DNA of 16,629 bases from NCBI GenBank assembly GCA_013286985.1, contig JABDEQ010000060.1:1-16629 (forward strand). Reading direction: 5' to 3'. A program made the translations under genes and the position numbers. The notes under the pieces are model-generated. The model worked only from the letters and a program-made list of their open reading frames with translations, did not search any database and had not been told where the DNA came from. The stretch comes from Bacteroidota bacterium. Lineage in GTDB: Bacteria; Bacteroidota; Bacteroidia; Sphingobacteriales; Sphingobacteriaceae. This document shows positions 1 through 5,705 of the stretch, piece after piece (positions within the stretch are counted from its first letter, which is position 1; the number at the start of each line of letters is the position of its first letter).

Positions 1-239
1 GATGCAAAGTAAAGAGTTGAGTTTGAAAAATTAGTGAATGGTGAGTAGTTTATTAAGTTGGAATGGTTGATTAGGTTGTAAGATCAGTCAGATCAAAAAT
101 TGAATAATTACTTAACAAATCAACTTAGTTTGGCTCAATTATCAAACCTTCAAAATAAATTTCATTTAATTTTCATCTTCATAAAATATTATATTTAAGC
201 TTTCGTTTAGTATCTGTAAACTAAATTTTAAAAAAGCTT

Positions 240-434
240 ATGGACGAAACCTTTACAGCAACTTTAAGTTTACTGACTAACAAAGCCAGGGTGAATGAGG
301 AACTACAAGAGAATTTAGAAGGCGACGAACTGATGTTTTATCATTCGCTTCGTGCTGATCTGGATCTTTTGAAAAAAGCTCCGAAATTGCAGACAATCCA
401 CCACATACTGGATTACTCAAAAAGCCTGCGTTAG
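240..434 (+). CDS. Small hypothetical protein (64 aa)
   Basis: No function recognised. The product is a 64-residue soluble, charged protein without signal peptide, membrane segment or cysteine. Its pattern of alternating hydrophobic and charged residues suggests a small all-helical protein. The ATG at 240 follows an A-rich stretch, as usual in Bacteroidota, which do not rely on Shine-Dalgarno sequences. In favour of a real gene are the balanced amino acid composition, the clear ATG, and a strong hairpin 18 bases after the stop that could end its transcript. It sits upstream of nth on the same strand, but the 239-base gap with that hairpin argues against one operon. An overlapping reverse-strand frame (277-465) has poorer composition and was left out. 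Homologues in related genomes would settle it. Confidence 0.62.
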   Translation: MDETFTATLSLLTNKARVNEELQENLEGDELMFYHSLRADLDLLKKAPKLQTIHHILDYSKSLR

Positions 435-451
435 TAGTAAACCACAGAACT

Positions 452-510
452 GGTTCACAGGTCATAGCTGTTTTTTTATAAATAGCTGATGATTTGTGAA
501 CCTTTCCATT
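452..510 (+). terminator. Long hairpin followed by T-rich stretch, probable terminator
   Basis: The left arm (452-469) begins GGTTCACA and ends AGCT. The right arm (484-502) begins AGCT and ends TGTGAACC. Together they form an 18-pair stem with two G-T pairs, one bulged G at 488 and a 14-base loop containing seven T. The sequence TTTCCATTTTT follows. Its place after the small gene at 240-434 fits an intrinsic terminator. The T tract is interrupted, so a structured RNA element is possible. Confidence 0.5.
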
Positions 511-517
511 TTTAAGT

Positions 518-672
518 GGTTCGTTTGTTCACTGGCTCATTTGTTTATTGGTGCAATATTCAATAAGCATAGCATAAAATATTAGTCTTTGTATTGGTGT
601 ATAACAATAATTTTAGGACTATTGTACTATGGTTATAAAGCAAATACTAATAACCTAATGAACAATTGAACC
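518..672. repeat. Imperfect inverted repeat flanking the nth upstream region
   Basis: GGTTCGTTTGTTCACTGG at 518-535 is matched in inverted form by the segment 654-672, whose reverse complement begins GGTTCAATTGTTCA. The arms differ at only a few positions and lie about 118 bases apart. The right arm ends one base before the ATG of nth. Degenerate words of the same GTTCATTGG type continue to 551. I infer a degenerate intergenic repeat. Its role is unknown. Confidence 0.35.
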
Positions 673-673
673 A

Positions 674-1426
674 ATGACTAAACCCGAACGCTACAAACAC
701 TTTGTTGAATATTTTTCCAAACAACAGCCTGACGCAGTCACTGAGTTGCATTATGGCAGTCCATTTCAGCTATTGATAGCAGTAATTCTTTCGGCTCAAT
801 GTACTGATAAGCGGATAAACCAGGTTACCCCTGCGTTGTTCGAGCGCTTTCCGACGCCGGAAAGCCTGGCAGCATCTACTTCTGATGAGGTTTTTAATTA
901 TATCCGTAGTGTAAGTTATCCTAATAATAAGGCTAAACATTTAGTGGGCATGGCAAAGATGCTGGTTGATGTTTTTAACAGTGAGGTGCCGGCAGATATT
1001 AATGATTTGCAAAAGATGCCCGGGGTGGGCCGTAAAACGGCTAATGTAATAGCATCCGTTGTGTTTGATGCACCGGCCATAGCTGTTGACACACATGTGT
1101 TCAGGGTATCGAACCGTATTGGTTTAACCACCAATGCACGTACACCGCTGGCTGTTGAAAAGCAGTTAGTGCTGTATTTGCCTAAAGATACCTTGGCTAT
1201 TGCCCATCATTGGTTGATATTACATGGACGCTATATTTGCGTTGCCCGAAGCCCCAAATGTGAAACCTGCCCTATTAGCTGGTTTTGTAAATATTACGAA
1301 CGTACCCATACCGAAACAGCCCTGCAAAAAGCCGAAGCGCTGAAATTAAAGAAAGCAAAAGATCAGAAAAAGAAAGCTGCTTTGAATAAGATCAGTAAAG
1401 AGTTGAAGAAGAGAAGCGAGCTTTGA
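674..1426 (+). CDS. nth: Endonuclease III (DNA glycosylase/AP lyase)
   Basis: Bifunctional base-excision repair enzyme that removes oxidised pyrimidines from DNA and cleaves the abasic site by beta-elimination. The helix-hairpin-helix motif is at about 113-125 (MPGVGRKTANVI), with the Schiff-base lysine K121. The VDTHVFRV segment carries the catalytic D139. The four-cysteine iron-sulfur motif C-x6-C-x2-C-x5-C is intact at C189, C196, C199 and C205. These correspond to K120, D138 and C187/194/197/203 of the E. coli enzyme. At 250 residues it is longer than E. coli Nth (211). The extra part is a lysine-rich tail from about 219, probably flexible and DNA-contacting. The ATG at 674 fits the usual start of the family; an ATG at 658 opens only a four-codon frame. 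recA follows on the same strand after a 309-base gap that holds its own promoter box. Confidence 0.96.
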   Translation: MTKPERYKHFVEYFSKQQPDAVTELHYGSPFQLLIAVILSAQCTDKRINQVTPALFERFPTPESLAASTSDEVFNYIRSVSYPNNKAKHLVGMAKMLVDVFNSEVPADINDLQKMPGVGRKTANVIASVVFDAPAIAVDTHVFRVSNRIGLTTNARTPLAVEKQLVLYLPKDTLAIAHHWLILHGRYICVARSPKCETCPISWFCKYYERTHTETALQKAEALKLKKAKDQKKKAALNKISKELKKRSEL

Positions 1427-1735
1427 TTATGTGAATGGTAAGCAAACTACTGTTAAAAAAATGTTGTAAGAGATATTCGGTAATTTATTAAGAGAGTATG
1501 ATGTCAGCTTTGATAATTGCCGATATAGCGATGGTGTTTTAAACCCATCGTTATGAAAAAGCCGTGGGGAAATTCTAAAAGCGATTTTCCTAATGTGAGT
1601 AGTTTTTGATTGTATTTTTAACTTATTACTATTAACTTAATCAAATAATAAACCTATCACACAATAAATATTTTTTACTAAAAATATTAGCATTTGTAAA
1701 TAATATATTTTACATTTGTTCACACAATTTTTAAT
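1427..1735. other. nth-recA spacer with hairpin, no gene
   Basis: No convincing gene is present. Frames of 14 codons (from ATG 1498) and 18 codons (from ATG 1552) exist but have no supporting features. The one clear structure is a hairpin at 1525-1554 whose 10-pair stem carries CGATGG against CCATCG; the loop can pair further through GTTT/AAAC. It has no T tract, so it is not a standard terminator. The final 100 bases are AT-rich and hold the recA promoter box. Confidence 0.6.
1687..1718 (+). promoter_or_regulatory. Putative recA promoter (Bacteroidota type)
   Basis: TACATTTG at 1711-1718 matches the Bacteroidota -7 consensus TAnnTTTG exactly. A weak -33 candidate, TTAG at 1687-1690, lies 20 bases upstream; a TTTG at 1693-1696 is also present but closer than usual. 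The predicted start would leave a leader of only about 12 bases before the recA ATG. No SOS-type operator was recognised. Confidence 0.5.
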
Positions 1736-2743
1736 ATGAGCAACGCAGAAAAATTAAAAGCATTACAGCTAACCTTAGACAAGCTGGAGAAGTCATACGG
1801 AAAAGGTACCATCATGAAACTGGGTGACACCGTAATTGAGCCAACTGAAGTGATATCAACAGGGTCTTTAGGATTGGATATTGCTTTGGGTGTAGGTGGT
1901 TTGCCAAAAGGCCGGGTTATTGAAATATATGGTCCGGAATCATCTGGTAAAACAACACTGGCTATTCATGCAATTGCCGAATCGCAGAAAAACGGTGGCA
2001 TTGCCGCTTTTATAGATGCAGAGCATGCTTTTGACAGATTTTATGCTAAAAAATTGGGTGTTGACGTAGAAAATTTGTTGATATCACAACCCGATAATGG
2101 CGAACAAGCATTAGAAATTGCTGATAACCTGATCCGTTCGGGCGCTATTGATATTTTGGTTATTGACTCTGTTGCTGCGTTGGTTCCGAAGGCTGAAATT
2201 GAAGGCGAAATGGGCGACTCAAAAATGGGTTTACAGGCACGTTTAATGTCACAAGCCTTACGTAAGCTAACAGGTACCATTAGTAAAACCGGGTGCTGCT
2301 GTATATTTATTAACCAGCTGCGCGAAAAAATTGGTGTAATGTTTGGTAATCCTGAAACCACTACAGGTGGTAATGCACTTAAGTTTTATGCATCGGTGCG
2401 TTTAGATGTTCGCCGTATATCACAAATTAAAGATAGTGATGAAGTATCAGGCAACAGGGTTAAGGTAAAAATTGTGAAAAACAAAGTAGCTCCTCCGTTC
2501 CGCGTTGCTGAGTTCGATATTATGTTTGGCGAAGGCATATCTAAAGCAGGCGAAATTATTGACCTTGGTGTTGAGCATAACATCATTAAAAAGGCAGGTT
2601 CGTGGTTTAGCTATGGCGAAACCCGTTTAGGACAGGGCCGTGATGCTGTAAAACAACTAATACTGGATAATCCGGAATTGATGGATGAACTGGAAACCAA
2701 AATAAAAGAAACCGTAACCGGTGATCACCTGGCAGAAGCATAA
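1736..2743 (+). CDS. recA: Recombinase RecA
   Basis: ATP-dependent strand-exchange protein that forms filaments on single-stranded DNA, drives homologous recombination and triggers the SOS response. At 335 residues it has the usual length. Walker A is GPESSGKTT at 66-74, with catalytic E96 in DAEHAFD. Walker B is LVIDS at 141-145. Loop L1 lies around [10 protein letters not shown] (156-165). The FINQLR motif carries the allosteric glutamine Q194, followed by loop L2 through about 211. The residues [10 protein letters not shown] contain three consecutive cysteines (187-189) at a position where many proteobacterial RecA proteins have other small residues; I believe Cys here is common in Bacteroidota. 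The ATG at 1736 gives the normal N-terminus. It is transcribed alone: its own promoter box is upstream and a terminator follows 45 bases after the stop. Confidence 0.99.
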   Translation: MSNAEKLKALQLTLDKLEKSYGKGTIMKLGDTVIEPTEVISTGSLGLDIALGVGGLPKGRVIEIYGPESSGKTTLAIHAIAESQKNGGIAAFIDAEHAFDRFYAKKLGVDVENLLISQPDNGEQALEIADNLIRSGAIDILVIDSVAALVPKAEIEGEMGDSKMGLQARLMSQALRKLTGTISKTGCCCIFINQLREKIGVMFGNPETTTGGNALKFYASVRLDVRRISQIKDSDEVSGNRVKVKIVKNKVAPPFRVAEFDIMFGEGISKAGEIIDLGVEHNIIKKAGSWFSYGETRLGQGRDAVKQLILDNPELMDELETKIKETVTGDHLAEA

Positions 2744-2788
2744 GCGCTGATATAGTTGATTTGAAATAACTTTACTACTATGAAAAAC

Positions 2789-2820
2789 AAAAAACTCCGA
2801 TATTTTATCGGAGTTTTTTT
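2789..2820. terminator. Bidirectional terminator between recA and the DUF302 gene
   Basis: The perfect stem CTCCGATA/TATCGGAG (2795-2802 with 2806-2813) has a three-T loop. It is flanked by a run of A on the left and seven or more T on the right, which extend the stem and give a U tract on either strand. It lies between the convergent ends of recA and the DUF302 gene, so it probably serves both. Confidence 0.92.
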
Positions 2821-2839
2821 ATGATACCGGTTTATAAAA

Positions 2840-3223
2840 TTATCCTAATACTTTCACCATTAACGGATCAAGATCAATAGGCGCGCTAACATGGTCCGAT
2901 AATGAGTGTCTTTCCTTTATATAAGCCGCGCTGTTATAGGCTACCCAAACTTTTTGTTCATTATCCTGCCAGGCAATAACCTTTAAGGGCAGATCCAATG
3001 CCGCTATGGGGTTTTCTTCCATAATTGGTCCGCCTGATTTAGGGTTGCCAAACAAAATGAATTCAAGAGGAGGGATGGTTTGCCCTGTTTTTTGTAATTC
3101 ATTCTGCTGATCAATACGGGCATATATGGTTACCCCGTTACTTTGCAGTATTGCCTGCAGGCGATCAATAGTTTCCTTTACAGTATACGGGCTGGCTTTA
3201 ATAATAACTCCTTGCGGGTTCAT
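2840..3223 (-). CDS. DUF302 domain protein
   Basis: A 127-residue cytosolic protein made almost entirely of one DUF302 domain; the family's biochemical role is not established. Recognisable family signatures, counting from the chosen ATG, are the N-terminal YTVKETIDRLQ helix, the GVTIYARIDQ strand, the FILFGNPKSGGPIMEENP core, ALDLPLKVIAWQD and the C-terminal VWVAYNSAAYIKERH. The frame stays open to a TTG at 3247, adding eight residues. The ATG at 3223 gives the usual short N-terminus (MNPQGVIIK) and is preferred. It is divergent from the DUF1304 gene with about 105 bases between the two starts, so a shared regulatory region is possible. No signal peptide is seen. Confidence 0.88.
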   Translation of the reverse strand: MNPQGVIIKASPYTVKETIDRLQAILQSNGVTIYARIDQQNELQKTGQTIPPLEFILFGNPKSGGPIMEENPIAALDLPLKVIAWQDNEQKVWVAYNSAAYIKERHSLSDHVSAPIDLDPLMVKVLG

Positions 3224-3328
3224 GGGCAGATTGTTTGTGTTTAACAAATTTTAAAGGTGTATGATGATATAAAGATCGGCAGATTCCTGATTTATTCCTT
3301 ACTTTTAATCAATATAAACCTCAATTGC

Positions 3329-3691
3329 ATGTATTTAACTACCCGCATATTAATAGCAATAATTATTGCAGAGCATTTTTATTTCTTATGGCTGGAAATG
3401 TTTGTATGGACAACCCGGGGACCAAAAGTATTCACCCATATTCCGGCGGCTTTATTTAAAGAAACCAAAACAATGGCGGCCAACCAGGGGCTGTATAATG
3501 GTTTTTTAGCAGCGGGCCTATTGTGGAGCTTTTTTATAAAGGACGCCGGCTGGCAAAATAATGTATCGATATTTTTTCTGGCTTGCGTAACCGTTGCGGG
3601 ACTTTACGGCGCATATAGCGTGTCAAAGAGGATCTTTTTTATACAGGCATTGCCTGCTTTGGTGGCTACGCTATTTTTGTTGTTGAGTTAA
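3329..3691 (+). CDS. DUF1304 family integral membrane protein
   Basis: A 120-residue membrane protein with about four hydrophobic segments. The family is widespread but has no established function. It is recognised by the N-terminal EHFYFLWLEMFVW stretch followed by the conserved NQGLYNGFLAAGLLW region and by further helices (FFLACVTVAGLYGAYSV and FIQALPALVATLFLLL). The open frame extends upstream to a GTG at 3257, adding 24 residues. The ATG at 3329 gives the typical family start (MYLTTRILIAIIIAEH) and a typical length of about 120, so it is chosen. It is divergent from the DUF302 gene; no partner gene follows in the same transcript unless lpdA is co-transcribed across a 132-base gap, which is unlikely given the promoter box there. 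Confidence 0.88.
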   Translation: MYLTTRILIAIIIAEHFYFLWLEMFVWTTRGPKVFTHIPAALFKETKTMAANQGLYNGFLAAGLLWSFFIKDAGWQNNVSIFFLACVTVAGLYGAYSVSKRIFFIQALPALVATLFLLLS

Positions 3692-3768
3692 TAGCTTTCT
3701 TTTTTCGAGATAACCGGGGTTAATTATTATTAACAAATAACCCTATTGTCAACTTTATTAGTTTACAG

Positions 3769-3799
3769 TTTTATAGGCCCTCAATATTGCTTAACTTTG
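3769..3799 (+). promoter_or_regulatory. Putative lpdA promoter (Bacteroidota type)
   Basis: TAACTTTG at 3792-3799 matches TAnnTTTG exactly. With the typical 19-base spacing the -33 element falls on TTTT at 3769-3772, one base away from TTTG. The ATG of lpdA is 24 bases downstream of the box. The box lies inside the open frame extension upstream of the ATG, which supports starting the gene at 3824. Confidence 0.55.
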
Positions 3800-3823
3800 T
3801 GCTCCAAAACAATTTACAAGCTT

Positions 3824-5227
3824 ATGCAATATGATGTTATCGTTATCGGTTCGGGCCCTGGCGGCTACGTTGCCGCTATACGTTGTGCCCAATTGGGTTT
3901 AAAAACTGCTATCATTGAAAAATATAGTACTTTAGGCGGTACATGCCTTAACGTAGGTTGTATCCCTTCAAAGGCACTTCTCGATTCTTCTGAACATTAT
4001 CACAATGCTGCCCATGTTTTTACTACGCATGGAATAAAGCTGGATAATTTAAAGATCGATTTCGGGCAAATGATTAAACGTAAACAGGAAGTGGTTGATG
4101 CCAATACCAGCGGCATTGCTTACCTGATGAAAAAGAACAAAATTGATGTACATACCGGCGTTGGTTCTTTTAAGGATAAAAATACTATCACTATTAAAAA
4201 AGCTGATGGCACCGAAACAGAAATAACCGGTACAAATGTGATCATCGCTACCGGTTCAAAACCGTCGGCATTGCCATTTATAAAAACCGATAAAAAACGG
4301 ATCATTACCTCAACAGAAGCATTAACACTTACCGAAGTACCTAAACACCTGGTGTTAATTGGCGGGGGGGTTATTGGTTTAGAATTGGGATCTGTTTATG
4401 CACGTTTAGGTGCTAAGGTTTCCGTAATTGAATTTATGGATTCCATTATTCCAACTATGGATAAAAGCCTTGGCAAAGAATTGCAGAAGGTTTTGCAAAA
4501 ACTTGGAATGGAATTTTACCTGGGTCATAAAGTAACCGGAGCTACCGTAAAAGGTAAAGAAGTTACTGTAACTTTTGATGATCCGAAGGGTGAAAAGAAA
4601 GAGCTTAAAGGTGATTATTGCCTGGTAGCCGTTGGCCGTATTGCCTATACCGATGGCTTGGGTCTGGATAAAATTGGTATTACGGTTGAGGAACGTGGTC
4701 GTAAAATCCCGGTAAACGATCACCTGGAAACAAGCGTTAAAGGCGTTTATGCAATAGGCGATGTTATTACAGGTGCTATGCTTGCCCACAAGGCCGAAGA
4801 TGAAGGTACTTTAGTTGCCGAAATTATTGCCGGCCAAAAACCACATATTGATTATAACCTGATACCGGGTGTGGTTTATACCTGGCCGGAGGTTGCTGCT
4901 GTTGGACAAACAGAAGAGCAATTAAAGGCTGCCGGAATAAAATATAAAACAGGATCATTCCCATTCAAAGCCAGTGGTCGTGCCCGTGCCAGCGGTGATC
5001 TTGACGGATTTGTTAAAGTATTGGCCAATGCCGATACCGACGAAATTTTAGGCGTGCATATGATAGGCCCCCGTGCTGCTGATATGATTGCCGAGGCTGT
5101 TGTTGCTATGGAATACCGTGCATCAGCCGAAGATATTTCACGCATGAGCCACGCGCATCCTACTTATACCGAAGCCATGCGCGAAGCTTGCCTTGCTGCA
5201 ACAGCAAACAGGGCCATCCATATTTAA
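3824..5227 (+). CDS. lpdA: Dihydrolipoamide dehydrogenase (E3)
   Basis: FAD-dependent enzyme that reoxidises dihydrolipoamide with NAD+ in the pyruvate and 2-oxo acid dehydrogenase complexes and the glycine cleavage system. The 467-residue length is typical. The FAD-binding GSGPGG motif is at 9-14. The redox-active disulfide is C41/C46 in GGTCLNVGCIPSK. The NAD-binding GGGVIGLELG is at 180-189, and the second FAD motif YAIGDV at about 309-314. The C-terminal dimer interface supplies HAHPTYTE with the catalytic pair H445 and E450. An upstream TTG at 3746 would add 26 residues unlike any family member, so the ATG at 3824 is used. No E1 or E2 genes are adjacent, so this is probably the shared housekeeping E3. 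A strong terminator follows. Confidence 0.97.
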   Translation: MQYDVIVIGSGPGGYVAAIRCAQLGLKTAIIEKYSTLGGTCLNVGCIPSKALLDSSEHYHNAAHVFTTHGIKLDNLKIDFGQMIKRKQEVVDANTSGIAYLMKKNKIDVHTGVGSFKDKNTITIKKADGTETEITGTNVIIATGSKPSALPFIKTDKKRIITSTEALTLTEVPKHLVLIGGGVIGLELGSVYARLGAKVSVIEFMDSIIPTMDKSLGKELQKVLQKLGMEFYLGHKVTGATVKGKEVTVTFDDPKGEKKELKGDYCLVAVGRIAYTDGLGLDKIGITVEERGRKIPVNDHLETSVKGVYAIGDVITGAMLAHKAEDEGTLVAEIIAGQKPHIDYNLIPGVVYTWPEVAAVGQTEEQLKAAGIKYKTGSFPFKASGRARASGDLDGFVKVLANADTDEILGVHMIGPRAADMIAEAVVAMEYRASAEDISRMSHAHPTYTEAMREACLAATANRAIHI

Positions 5228-5705
5228 ACGGATACAACTTTTTTTCTCATCTTATTAACTCAGGGGTTAGCAAATATTTAGTATTTGTTAATCCCTGCTT
5301 GTTTTTTGTGCCTTCCTGTTGGTTTTTAGACGGTTTTTAACCGCCTGATTTTTTTACTTATTTATTGTTGTTTATTAATTAATTTATTTATTTTTAGTAA
5401 ATAAAATATTTCCTATAAAAAGCAATTTTAAGTAGATATCTGAATTTATCCTAAACAATAAAACCAATTAATAATACCTTATTGAAGTTTAAACACTGAT
5501 TTGTAGTATGTTTTATTTTGTTATCTAATAAGGGTTCTTTTTTGTAAAGCTGATAAATTAAAAAGTGATCATTTCTTATTGCTTAATATAGTAAATATTA
5601 AAAAACTAAACCTTAACAGTTTTTATAGTACTATTCTCCCGGTATTAATGACGGGAAAATAACATTTGTAGAAGCTCATGCAATATTAACCTATAAGTAT
5701 TTGTT
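5228..5705. other. AT-rich spacer before the surface-protein cluster, no gene
   Basis: No gene seen. It contains the lpdA terminator (5261-5307), a weak second hairpin with CGGTT/AACCG arms (5331-5343) followed by a T run, a long AT-rich stretch, and a short inverted repeat TCCCG/CGGGA around 5637-5656. Near the downstream gene a near-consensus box AACATTTG occurs at 5661-5668, one base off TAnnTTTG. A block TATTAACCT at 5684-5692 recurs at the same distance from the start of the third paralogue. Confidence 0.6.
5261..5307 (+). terminator. lpdA terminator
   Basis: The arms 5261-5276 (CAGGGGTTAGCAAATA) and 5282-5297 pair over all 16 positions, counting two G-T pairs, around a five-base loop. 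CTTG and six T follow. It starts 34 bases after the lpdA stop. Confidence 0.85.

Noticed and set aside
1..239. A gene or RNA in the first 239 bases
   Set aside because: AT-rich with frequent stops in all frames; only degenerate short words were seen.
277..465. 62-codon frame on the minus strand over the small gene
   Set aside because: It overlaps the better plus-strand frame entirely, runs into the hairpin, and has cysteine/tryptophan-rich, random-looking composition.
1498..1608. Two very short frames (14 and 18 codons) between nth and recA
   Set aside because: Too short to support, overlapping the hairpin region, with no initiation signal or recognisable product.
3224..3247. N-terminal extension of the DUF302 protein from a TTG
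   Set aside because: The ATG eight codons in gives the usual short N-terminus.
3257..3328. N-terminal extension of the DUF1304 protein from a GTG
   Set aside because: The ATG at 3329 gives the typical family start and length; the extension has no family similarity.
3746..3823. N-terminal extension of lpdA from a TTG
   Set aside because: The added 26 residues do not belong to the family and contain the promoter box TAACTTTG; the ATG at 3824 gives the standard N-terminus.
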